A DNA stretch of 64,000 bases, taken from Bimuria novae-zelandiae CBS 107.79. Lineage: Eukaryota; Ascomycota; Dothideomycetes; Pleosporales; Didymosphaeriaceae. Each line of letters starts with the position of its first letter. The stretch's first letter is position 1. The stretch is from assembly GCA_010015655.1 (NCBI GenBank), contig ML976660.1, forward strand, positions 124,001 through 188,000, read 5' to 3'. Below, piece after piece: positions 55,131-64,000 of this stretch. The notes beneath the pieces were generated by a model. The model was not told where the DNA came from and made no database searches. It saw nothing but the letters and a program-made list of their open reading frames with translations. The translations under genes were made by a program, and so were the position numbers.

Positions 55131-57643
55131 TTGGTTGTGGTTTATGTTTCAGGTGCATTTGGGTGAGATCTTGGGATGTCTCAAGAATGCCGCTCTTCTT
55201 GGAATGTATATTGGCTGTTCGTGGCGATGGAGTGAAGTCACATTATTGTTTTATAGATAGTAGGAGTCGAAAGGAGGGTTGTCGCGTGCTGGAGGCAAGC
55301 GTGGTACAGTGGGAGTGTACGGACGAGGTGCCAAGGTTACCAAGCCTCACTAAGCTGCGGTAACTTGCTCAGCTGGAGGCGGGATCGGGATCGAGTGTGC
55401 GCTGTGCTGGCTACCTGGGGGTGAGAAAGTAAGGCAGGAATACTGAAAGCGGTCAAGGGGTCCGCGGGTGTAGGATCCTACGAATGGTAGACTCTCATCG
55501 TGTCAGAGAGTCCCGTAGATAAAATAGGAAAGTCTAGAGCTAGAGTAGGAGAGCAGTCGGCCTGTCCAGCTGCGGGGAAATAGTCTTGGAGAGCTCATCT
55601 GAGGCGTATGTGATCGTGTCACGTAGCGCTTCGAGTCTGTTATGCAGTAGTATAGCAACGTTGCCCATGTCTCTGGAACCTGGTAGCCTGCAAGAGCTGC
55701 CCAGGTTTTGACATATTAGAGATAGATTACCCACCCCAGCAAGCCAGATTGTACGACTGTGCTGCATGTAAAGATCTTGCGGTGACTTAGAATCTTTCTA
55801 CACGAAGCCTGAGGTACGGGAGACCTGCCTAGTGTTCGGCCAAGGTCCACCTCGCGATATCAAGCGACGTTAGCGACCGATCTAGCGCCTGGGAAGCGCT
55901 AGATGTGCTGGAACTGTGGGGTAAATATGGAGTTGACGAACACGGGGATCTGCCTTCATATGACAAGGCAGAGGCTGAACTTCTGAAGAAGAGGGTGTAG
56001 GAACCACAGGGTTGGAACACCCGTTGTCTTGTCGAGTTCTTGATTCAACACTGAGCACCACGCCTAGAGTTTCCTCCATGGGTAACGAGTTCTCGGGTCA
56101 TGGGCCCAGCAAAGTGAGATTTTGTTCCCGCAGACTGGATGACATCTTGGCGTAAGGTTTTGTGTTTGAAGACCTCTGTGTGCGCTCGCGTGCCCTTGTG
56201 TCGCATTCCAAAACACATGAGCCGGCGTGACGGCGCGTGGTATAGTGTTGTTTTGATCCGCAGGCGGGGTCACTGGTTGCAAGCTTGTGACCAAGGAAGC
56301 CAAGATTCTGCCAAGGCCATAGGGAGGAGCGGAATCGAATAGCGGACCGACGCACTGACCACAGTGCATGAAGGCGTTGGGGCTGTGCTACTCGTTTGCG
56401 GTCGTGGATCTAGGATGTTTGTTTCTCCTTTTCGTGTAAGCCCGGGAAATGATTAGATGGATTGATAATCCGTGATATGAAAGGAGCGAGGTTAGGGCCT
56501 TGGGCACAGTTGAAGATGGGATGATGATAGCGCCGGTACTCGGATGCACTGATAGAGGAGCGCGATCGATGCTTGCTTTCGCAGCCGCACGATACTCCTC
56601 ACCGCCAATCGCAGGTGAACGAAACGCCTGAACACCCTGGCACGCTAATGTTTGATAGTCAGCGTTTATGTGATGATGCATGAGGTCAGCGGCCGTCGAC
56701 AACAGCCGGCATACTTGCTTGCTTGCTTCTCTTACCACACAGTGCACAGTGTTGGGGCGGCATAAGCGACGACGTGTCACGACCTATTTTCGCACCGCGC
56801 CGCACATTTGATAAAACCTTGTGTGGCGTTTCGCAGAAGATGACATTGACTTGTGGCCCGATCAGCGAGTGTTCTGTAGAGGAAAAGAACCTCAGGCTGC
56901 TGTGTGGAAGGATTCAGCCGGCACGATGTGAATTCCCGGCTATCTCTCGCTACCAACGGACGAAACCTGCAACGTCTATTGACCACATCTACGCGTAGCA
57001 TTACGCATGTTTAATGAATTTGGGTGTAAATACGGATGAGCCGGAACGGCGGGTAGAAAGCGACGGCGCGTCTTAGACCAAGCCGGCTCTTTCCCCACCT
57101 CTGCGCGGGACGATGTGATGATCCCCGCTCCCTGCTTCCTTGCTCGTCGAACGTTTTGGCAGAAGCCCCGGAGGAGCGAGGACTGTTGCACAGACTCACC
57201 GCAAAAGCATCGGAATACTCCGCTAACAGTGTCGCAACCAATGACGCCCCCAATGCTCCCACGTTTCGAATCAGGGACGCCCGCTCGCGTGCATCGCGGT
57301 CGGTGCGGTGAGATTGACAGTGTTGTAGGAGCCCAACGTGGTGGTAAAAGATCGCCAAGGGGCCGTCACCAACTTCCTAGCGCTCCTTTTCCGCGTGCTC
57401 CTCGTCCCGCGAGTGAATGCCTAGCCTGCATCCGGGAACGTCCAAAACCTCCTAGCCGTTTGGGCTACGACAATCTCCACCTGAGTTAGGTTCCCATGTG
57501 CATGCAAACCTCTGCTCACCAGCCCCGGCACCATGGAATATTAAATCAGGCTCCGCCGCCCATATGGTGCGGACTGAATCACCACACGTCGCCTACTGCA
57601 AGGTAGACAAGGCTGACCACCAGCGTTTGCATTCTTAGTTGCA

Positions 57644-57646
<3 letters not shown>
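55131..57646. other. gene-poor intergenic region
   Basis: About 2.5 kb. Open stretches up to about 130 codons exist on both strands (for example 56388-56780 minus and 57115-57489 plus) but show no family signature, consistent splice sites or starts. I support no gene here. Confidence 0.4.

Positions 57647-57705
<59 letters not shown>
57647..57705. repeat. (CA)n microsatellite, about 29 units
   Basis: An uninterrupted CA tract of 59 bases in non-coding DNA about 480 bp upstream of the gene at 58183. Alternating purine-pyrimidine of this length can adopt Z-DNA and is likely polymorphic in length. Confidence 0.98.
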
Positions 57706-57707
<2 letters not shown>

Positions 57708-58182
57708 AAATCTCTCGTCATCGCCTTGATAAGCTTCACCTTCGAGGTCCCACTGCATCGTCCGCACCTTCCGCCCGGCGCTGCTATTTATCGCGTACAT
57801 TCCTCCTTTGTCGACGCCGTCGTCATTGCTGAGAGAATCAACCTATCAGCGACGCCGCCTTGGCACACCACTGTGTTGCACGACCTATATCGATACATCA
57901 AACCACGTACACGCCACGCTGGAAACACCGTGCCAGAATTCTCAACACATTGTGATACACTAGGACACCCAATACAAAGGCCATCCATCGCCCGTCGACA
58001 ACTCCACCGTGGCCATCCCGAACAGTCACCGCTCTGACTCGCTTCATCACATTACTACGCGTACTCCCTCACTCTACATCCACACAACGTTCACAACGTC
58101 GTCCCTAGCTGTCAACCTGCCCGAAGGCAGTGTCCTTCCCGCACATACTTATCTCGACATCACCTGAATACCAAAACACATC
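57706..58182. other. upstream region of the Cys-motif protein gene
   Basis: About 480 bases, pyrimidine- and CA-rich near the start codon as in many fungal 5' leaders. No gene seen. Confidence 0.5.
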
Positions 58183-58776
58183 ATGTGCGTTGCCGAGCTA
58201 AACGTTTCCGTCTTGCCCTGCAGGCACCGATGGTACCACCTTTCACGGCCCTGCACGCCGTCCACAAACCTCTCCAACTGCGATAAAAAGCTTGGGATCA
58301 CAGGCTGGGAGATCAAATGCGACTTCTGTCCTTACTGCTCAGGATGGAATCTATCCCACTCGGAATACCGACTCGTCGGCAACGATCGCACACCCACCAT
58401 TGGAGGCCTTTCTCGATCGCCCTCACTCAGCTTGATGACAACCCGTCGCGAGTCCCGCCGCGGCAGCCTGGTCAGGAGCGACAGCGGCAACAGCATCTCG
58501 ATGATGGCTCAAGAGAAGAACCGTGCGCTAAATGCCCGGGTAGATGCATACTTGCGAGTCTCCACGGAGCCCGCCCTTCCATCACCGTACCCGGCTGCAC
58601 TTCCCGAGGTAGACGGAGAAGACGGCATCGTTCTTGCCAGCAGCCCCAGTGACACCTCGAGTGAGGGCACCGACAGCGGGCGCTACCCGTCGACGTCTTC
58701 CCAGGGAGACTCTGTGAGCATACTCAAGAAGATGCGTCACAAGTCCAAGAGGCTGTCGATGAGCATCTTCAAATGA
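58183..58776 (+). CDS. conserved fungal protein with N-terminal Cys/His cluster
   Basis: Single exon, 197 residues. The first 60 residues hold a regular set of metal-ligand-like residues: CRHRWYHL, then PCTPSTNLSNCDKKLGI, and CDFCPYC followed by SGWN, suggesting a small zinc-binding fold. The rest is Ser/Arg-rich and predicted disordered, with a basic C-terminus (KKMRHKSKRLSMSIFK). Similar short proteins with RHRWY and CPxC occur as uncharacterised proteins in filamentous ascomycetes. I do not know a function. The start is the first ATG and directly precedes the conserved part. Confidence 0.75.
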   Translation: MCVAELNVSVLPCRHRWYHLSRPCTPSTNLSNCDKKLGITGWEIKCDFCPYCSGWNLSHSEYRLVGNDRTPTIGGLSRSPSLSLMTTRRESRRGSLVRSDSGNSISMMAQEKNRALNARVDAYLRVSTEPALPSPYPAALPEVDGEDGIVLASSPSDTSSEGTDSGRYPSTSSQGDSVSILKKMRHKSKRLSMSIFK

Positions 58777-60583
58777 TCTCTACTATGACTCGGCGCTTGC
58801 ATCAAGTGACTTTGAACAGCCCTCGACTCATTGCGTTTGGAATCCAAAAATACATCCCCGGGGCATTCGCCTCGTCATTCGAGTTCTAGGCCTTTGACGG
58901 CTTCCACGACCCACCGGCTAGTGGCACGACTCCATATTTTATCAGGCATCAGGCATCCTGTTCAGCCTCCCCTCAACGGCGCCTAAACCGACTCCACTCT
59001 TCGATTCATGCTTGTCTTCCACACTATCGATTTACCCGGCCCGACCGGCTCTCATCTCTCTTCCGTCGCATATACCCAACGTGCGCGCAGCACACGTGAG
59101 CGCGCCACCGGCACCGGCCACGTCCGTCCGTCGCTCATCGCGCTCGCGGGAGGTCTACAGCGTCGGCGTTTTATTTAGAACAGGACATACTGGGAACACA
59201 GTAAGGGCGACCTTGCTTTTATGGGGGCGTTTGTCAAGCGTATGCGCGTGATCGTCGCCACGGATGGGCACGTAGGCGCATGAACTGATGATACCCTTTC
59301 GATGGACGACGCACGCAGGACATGTATTCGACAGAGGCTTCTCATATCGTGTTGTGAAGGGCCTTAGTGCATGCGTCGCGTCGGCGCCCAATGTTTCCGT
59401 TTCGGTAGCTACACAAACAATCTATTCACTCTGTACATTCTTCAGACTATTCTTTGTGTTGATGCCTGCACTCCGAGTCAGATATGTTTACAACCTTCAC
59501 CTACCTTGGCTCGGAGGCTACTCGGTCCACCCGCTGCGTTGATAACATAACGGTAACCCATCCCAGCGTTTCCCCTACTCTAACGCGAGAACCATCGTGT
59601 CATTTCTCTCCTTCCCTTCCGCCATAACTATAGGAATCCCCCACAAGCTTGACCGGCGCCCAATTCTATCGTCCCCTAGCTACCTACCCATACAAGCACT
59701 ACGCCTACCATACCTTCCCCCTACATCTGCCAAGCAAGACCATGGAGGCAAGACCATGCACACCGACCGGATAGGCGCGGCACCGGCGGTACTGCCGAGG
59801 GTACAAGTCCTCCCCAGCTCGAGCACTTGATCCTACCCGACCCGACCCGACCCGACCCGACCCGAGTCTAACTATAGATTCTTGCGCAAGCACGGGTTCG
59901 CGAATACACAGGATTAGACGAGGTGTTTTCTTGTGGTTTAGTAGAAATGGGACGGGTGGGGGAGCGGGATGACGTCGGGTGGAAGTAAGAAGGTGTGAGG
60001 GGATGGAGGTGCTGAGATGGTGGAAGAGGCGGGAAGACGGTGAGAGAGGGATGGGCGGGAGAAGAGGTGGTGGTGTGGGTAGCATGAATGAGGTGGGAGG
60101 ACTAGAGGCTGTATACTTAAAAGGCATGGGTTTAGGCAATTTGTTGGGGTTGTGTTGTAGGTTGGGATAAAACATGGATTACTGGGCTTCGTGATGGGGC
60201 GTGGGAAATTCCGGGTGGGATGCGTAGTTAAAATGTTTTGATTGGAGGTTGGGGTTTTTGAAGGTGAGCGGAACGAGGGGAGGGGAGTATCTTGTGTTGC
60301 GTGGGAAGGAGTGGGAGGGAATATACTATTCGATGTTCAATACTCTGCTTGTCGTAGCTTTCACGGAGATAGAAACCAAGCCATGCCGATGTTATTACTT
60401 TTGGAAGAGGCGGAGTGGTTCCATGTCCTTCGCCTCGGGGGAATGATAACCAACTTGAGTGAACCAGCGTTAGGCGCAGGGATGGAGAAAGAGAGAAGCT
60501 GAAACCGGCCATTGTATTATTCATTCTGGTATAAGTATGATAATTGACGGCGGTCCTTTCCAACTCTACACGAAGACCCCCTT
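58777..60583. other. intergenic, no supported gene
   Basis: About 1.8 kb. It contains the CCCGA repeat at 59836-59865 and GT/GA-rich strand-biased sequence at 59940-60330. The minus-strand 156-codon open stretch 60175-59705 is low-complexity (Pro/Ser) and spans the repeat, so I do not count it as a gene. The left side is the 3' UTR of the Cys-motif gene, the right side that of homoserine dehydrogenase. Confidence 0.5.
59836..59865. repeat. (CCCGA)6 pentanucleotide repeat
   Basis: Six perfect tandem CCCGA units in non-coding DNA. Its complement is TCGGG. It does not match the usual fungal telomere repeat TTAGGG. Confidence 0.95.
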
Positions 60584-61847
60584 CTAGCGGATGAGTCTCA
60601 GCACTCTCAGCAGATCGCCCGTTACACCCATGGCCGTCACCTCGCCACCCGCACCCGCACCCTGGATAATGAGCGGGTTGTCGCCGTAGCGTTTGGTGTA
60701 GAAGGCGATGATGTTGTCGCTGCCCTTGAGTGCGGCGATGGGGTGGCTCTTGTCAAATTTCTCCAACCCGACCTTAACATCGCCCTTCTGCACGTCTATG
60801 CTGCCGACGAAGCGCACCACTTTGTCCTCCTTCTCAGCGGCCGCCTTGAGCTCGTCCATCTGGCCGTCGAACTCGGGCAGGCGCGCAAGGAACTCGTCGC
60901 CGGAGGAGGCGGATTCAAGTTCTTTGGGGATGAGCGATTGAACTGGGAAGGAGGTGGGTGATTCGACTTTTACGCCAGCGATGCGTGCCTGTCGTCCACA
61001 AATTAGCTTTGGTACCAGAGGTTGAGTACTACCAGGGCTTAGTTTAATTAAATTACGTACCAAGATGGTAAGCTTGCGAGCCACATCCAACCCGTTCAAA
61101 TCATCCCGCGGATCGGGTTCCGTGTAGCCCAGCTCCTTCGCCTTCTTCACCTCTGCCGAAAACTTTCCTCCTCCGCCGCTGGTCGGCTGGAACGAGTTGA
61201 AGAGGAAGCTCATGGTGCCGCTGAACACACCCTCGATTTTCCGGATTTCGTCACCCGTCCGGATGAGGTCCTTCAGTGTGACGATGACTGGCAGCCCGGC
61301 GCCGACGGAGGACTCGTGGAAGACGTAGCCGCCGGCACCGAGGCCGTTGGCACCGGTGCCGTTGGACGCGACGTGGAAGATGTCCTCCCAGAGCTTGTAC
61401 GGCCCAGAGAAGGCTTTCTTGTTGGGCGTGACGATCGAGATGCCCTTCGTTAGGAACAGGGGGTATGAGTCGGCGACGTCTTGGTTGGAGGTGTTGTCGA
61501 CGAGGACGACCTTGCCGGGAGCTTTCACGAGGTAGTCGGCAAGCTGTGGAGGAGGCAGCGGTGCGGTTGTGGAGGCTTGGAGCTCGGACTCCCAGTTTGA
61601 GAGCTGCTGGGACTTGTAGTCGGCATGGAGGAGGGCCTTCTTGGATGTGCTGAGGTAGATGAGGGAGAGATATGTGGGCGCGGCTGGCGACTGGGAGAGC
61701 GATTGTGCGAGCGTGGCGAGCTGGCTGAGGAAGCACTTTCCGACGCCTCCAGCACCTTCATTCTTGTTAGTATACAGCTCAATGGCGTGATTTGGAAAAG
61801 GTATAGCTACCGACGACTGCGATGAACACCTGGCGTGGGAGAGGCAT
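60584..61847 (-). CDS. HOM6: homoserine dehydrogenase
   Basis: Three exons, 61847-61811, 61755-61061 and 60988-60584, give 378 residues. The NAD(P)-binding motif VVGAGGVGKCFL (about 11-22) is completed across the first intron, whose branch site is TACTAAC. VVLVDNTSNQ, GISIVTPNKKAFS, GAGLPVIVTL, GVFSGTMSFLFNSF and ELGYTEPDPRDDLNGLDVARKLTIL follow; the last contains the catalytic Lys/Asp region of the family. The second intron (72 bases, a multiple of three) removes a non-conserved insert, so it can be missed by simple translation. The enzyme reduces aspartate semialdehyde to homoserine, the branch to threonine, methionine and isoleucine. The C-terminus GAGAGGEVTAMGVTGDLLR is typical. The gene is divergently paired with the CCDC174-like gene. 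Confidence 0.96.
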
Positions 61848-62234
61848 AATTATGAAGTGAAGTTATTGATGGTGAAAGGATGCGACAAGATGTTGTTATC
61901 AATGTGAAAATGGTTGAAAGATGTTGCAGTAGTTGTGATCAAGCAATTGGGCTTTTTACCGTCTGTGGTGACAAAAAACATTCACCCCGCTCACCATTCG
62001 CGTCGTGCTCCCGCGGCAACAACCCCCACCAGGTCCGATATCGCCTTTCCCACGGCAGGGGCGCTCAGCCCTACGAAGCCGCTACGGCACCCCAAACCCC
62101 AACAGACTTCGCGTCCCGAGCATCACCACCATCACTGGCTTCGCGCGACTCGCATTTGATTGCTTACTAAGCCATTGCAACGCCTTTCGGCATCTGAATG
62201 AGCTGCAGGCGCCATCCACACCACCCCTCCAGCC
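61848..62234. other. divergent promoter between HOM6 and the CCDC174-like gene
   Basis: 387 bases holding both promoters. Short open frames on the plus strand end before the start at 62235. No TGACTC-type amino-acid control site is obvious by eye. Confidence 0.5.
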
Positions 62235-63272
62235 ATGTCGCACATGTCCTCGAAGGATGGACATCTCTACAACCAACAACGGCCCGCCTCCAAACCGAAG
62301 ACCAAGCAGATCTCCTCGGCCAGCTCCGTCGCCTTCTCTTCCACGCTCTCCAACCTCATCAAGACCGCATCCACCGACTCCACCAAGCCCGCCACTGGCC
62401 GCGCACGCTCTGCCAAAGAAGACATATTTAAATCACACAACAAAGACGTCAAGAAGCGCGCGCAGAAAGACCTGGAAGAGTCCCAGTTCACGCAAAAGCA
62501 CCGAAAACGCACGAGCGACGAGGTAGCCGAAGATGAGGCACACTGGAAGCGCGCAAAGCGGCGCATGGAGGAGAAAGCACGGCTGTACAACGCGCTCAAG
62601 CGAGGCGATGTAGAAGACCTAGACGAGAAGTACGGCGTGGACTTTGACCGCAAGTGGGCAGACAAGCAGGAGGAAGGCGACGCCAATTCCGACTCCTCCA
62701 GCTCCGAGTCAGAAGCGTCAGACGAGGAACTGATTGAATACGAAGATGAGTTTGGCCGAACGCGAAAGGGCACACGCGCAGAGATTGCGCGAGAAGAACG
62801 CCGAAAGCGCACGCTTGCCGCCGACGAGCCCGACCGCTTCACTGCGCGGCCCAGCATGCCTGGAAACATCATCTTCGGGGATACAGTGCAGAGCGAAGCG
62901 TTTAATCCCGACGAGACTATCGCGCAGCAGATGGCTGAGCTGGCTGCCAAGCGCGATAAGGAGCTCACTCCTCCGCCGGACGAGCATTTTGATGGCCGCA
63001 AAGAAGCGCGGCAACGTGGCACGGGTTTCATGCACTTTTCGAAAGACGAGGAAGAGCGGAAGCAGCAAATGGCGGATCTGGAGAAAGAGCGTCAGCAGAC
63101 GGAGAGGGTGCGGCGGGAGCGCAAAGAGCAGATTGAGAAGAGGAAGGAGATGATCAAGGAGAAGAAGAGGGCGATCCAGGAGAAGAGAAGTAAAGGGCAG
63201 GCAGAGCGCTTCTTGAACGAATTGGGTGCTGAGCTGTTTGGGGAGAAGAAAGCGCAGGACGGCGATGCGTGA
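62235..63272 (+). CDS. CCDC174-like nuclear coiled-coil protein
   Basis: Single exon, 345 residues. A Ser/Thr/Lys-rich N-terminus with KEDIFKSHNKDVKKRAQKDL leads to the family block ARLYNALKRGDVEDLDEKYG followed by VDFDRKW. An acidic Ser stretch and YEDEFGRTRKGTRAEIAREE (the conserved E/DEFGRTR motif) come next. Further on are FMHFSKDEEERKQQM and a long Glu/Arg/Lys coiled coil ending RFLNELGAELFGEKK. This matches CCDC174, a nuclear protein associated with spliceosome or exon-junction components in animals; a similar role in fungi is an inference. The second Met at codon 4 is an equally possible start. Confidence 0.85.
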   Translation: MSHMSSKDGHLYNQQRPASKPKTKQISSASSVAFSSTLSNLIKTASTDSTKPATGRARSAKEDIFKSHNKDVKKRAQKDLEESQFTQKHRKRTSDEVAEDEAHWKRAKRRMEEKARLYNALKRGDVEDLDEKYGVDFDRKWADKQEEGDANSDSSSSESEASDEELIEYEDEFGRTRKGTRAEIAREERRKRTLAADEPDRFTARPSMPGNIIFGDTVQSEAFNPDETIAQQMAELAAKRDKELTPPPDEHFDGRKEARQRGTGFMHFSKDEEERKQQMADLEKERQQTERVRRERKEQIEKRKEMIKEKKRAIQEKRSKGQAERFLNELGAELFGEKKAQDGDA

Positions 63273-63562
63273 TGAGAGAGATTATGATACCCCGATCCCA
63301 TTGATATGTGCTGTGCTTTTACGAGGACTTCACATCTTCAACCACTTCGGTCTTCACTTGCATCGCATTGTTTATCCATGTCATCCTATCTCGATGCTGC
63401 CTGGAATTCATGGCCAAAACATGCTAGTCCAGGCTACAGCACCTAACCGACTCCTTCTACGCGTCGCACTACGCCCCATCCGGAATCCCCTCCTCCATTT
63501 CATCATTACTATATAAGTTCCTCCCAGACGGACAAGTGCAGTGTCTCCATCTTCATCATCTA
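63273..63562. other. short intergenic region
   Basis: 290 bases holding the CCDC174-like 3' UTR and the promoter and leader of the next gene; an ACTATATAAGT sequence near 63508 could be a TATA element. Confidence 0.45.
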
Positions 63563-64000
63563 ATGTCTATTCCTCTTCACACCACCGCCAGCATGGGTAG
63601 TCAGGTGATTACTACCCTATCAACCCCCAACTTCCAACCCCAATCGCCCCTCTTTAACACCCTCCCGGGCGAAATCCGCAACGACATCTTCGCCCTCGCC
63701 CTCATCCAGCACGAGGACGACGAAGAAGCCTACCCGGAAGACTCCTACTGGTACCGCCCTGGTTTCCGCGCGCCCCGACGAAGTAGCAGTGCGCTGCTGC
63801 GGACATGTAAACGCGCGTACGCAGAAGGGCAGAAAGTCTTCCTGCGAGATCTGGAATGGGCGTTTTGGTTCGATCGCGGGCCAGCAGGACGATCTGGCTC
63901 GGCCGCCTGCCAGTCCTTCTTTAACAACTTGACGCCAGAAGCAGCGCAGCGGCTCGGCAAAGTGCGCTTCTTCACGCAAATGTACTGGTTAGAAGGCAGG
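63563..64000 (+). CDS. 2EXR/F-box-like fungal protein, 5' part only
   Basis: The frame is open from the ATG at 63563 to the window end (146 codons), so the gene is truncated by the window edge. After MSIPLHTTASMGSQ comes SPLFNTLPGEIRNDIFALAL, the helix that opens many fungal 2EXR and F-box-like proteins. PEDSYWYRPGFRAPRRSSSA and LLRTCKRAYAEGQKVFLRDL follow, then WAFWFDRGPAGR, all typical of this large family in dothideomycetes and relatives. The function of these proteins is mostly unknown; a ubiquitin-ligase adaptor role is possible but unproven. A second ATG 10 codons downstream is an alternative start. Confidence 0.8.
   Translation, partial: MSIPLHTTASMGSQVITTLSTPNFQPQSPLFNTLPGEIRNDIFALALIQHEDDEEAYPEDSYWYRPGFRAPRRSSSALLRTCKRAYAEGQKVFLRDLEWAFWFDRGPAGRSGSAACQSFFNNLTPEAAQRLGKVRFFTQMYWLEGR

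Noticed and set aside
56388..57489. Several open frames of 90-130 codons on both strands
   Set aside because: Composition looks random, no conserved residues, and frames on both strands overlap.
59836..59865. Possible internal telomeric repeat
   Set aside because: The unit CCCGA does not match TTAGGG-type fungal telomeres and there are only six copies.
59705..60175. 156-codon open frame on the minus strand
   Set aside because: Pro/Ser-rich low complexity, crosses the CCCGA repeat, no family residues, no promoter logic; likely chance in GC-skewed DNA.

Overview
The window is nuclear DNA from a filamentous ascomycete (Pezizomycotina, plausibly a dothideomycete; the class is a guess). Genes on both strands carry short spliceosomal introns (about 50-100 bases, two longer) with GT..AG ends and CTAAC/CTGAC branch sites. 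Homologues are fungal: Sch9-type kinase, Did2, NC2-beta, Hom6, a TFIIIC subunit, and a SAT4/Pth11-like membrane protein. The transposons carry dense C-to-T and G-to-A changes with stops at former Gln and Trp codons, as expected from repeat-induced point mutation (RIP).

Layout. 0.7-10.4 kb: short-chain dehydrogenase (-), Did2/CHMP1 (-), NC2-beta (-), Sch9-like kinase (+), peroxisomal MaoC hydratase ending in a PTS1 (+). 10.8-26.3 kb: a 15.5 kb transposon nest. A hAT element with an exact 8-bp target duplication is followed by three abutting pogo/Fot1-like elements, the middle one split by a full-length chromodomain Ty3/gypsy retrotransposon with a GTAAC target duplication. 27.7-31.5 kb: single-pass membrane protein (+) and PLP-homeostasis protein (+). 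31.7-35 kb: RIP-degraded Ty1/copia element. 35.1-37.2 kb: a broken gene for a secreted protein.

38.7-45.1 kb: SAT4-family 7-TM protein with a coding minisatellite (-), RS-rich coiled-coil protein (+), UPF0132-like membrane protein (-), intron-less aldoxime dehydratase (-). 45.5-47.6 kb: a fourth pogo/Fot1-like element with intact TIRs and TA duplications. 48-54.2 kb: TANGO2/NRDE protein (+), RING-CH membrane E3 (+), tRNA-His (-), TFIIIC WD-repeat subunit (+). 54.5-58 kb: mostly gene-poor, with one possible gene relic. 58.2-64 kb: Cys-motif protein (+), homoserine dehydrogenase (-), CCDC174-like protein (+), and the start of a 2EXR-type protein (+) that runs off the end.

The genes are mostly unrelated housekeeping functions and no operon-like or biosynthetic cluster is evident; the aldoxime dehydratase is the most specialised enzyme. 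The most unexpected feature is the tRNA-His gene at 51.3 kb: it folds correctly only if a 62-base GT..AG segment inside the T arm is removed, a position not used by known nuclear tRNA introns.
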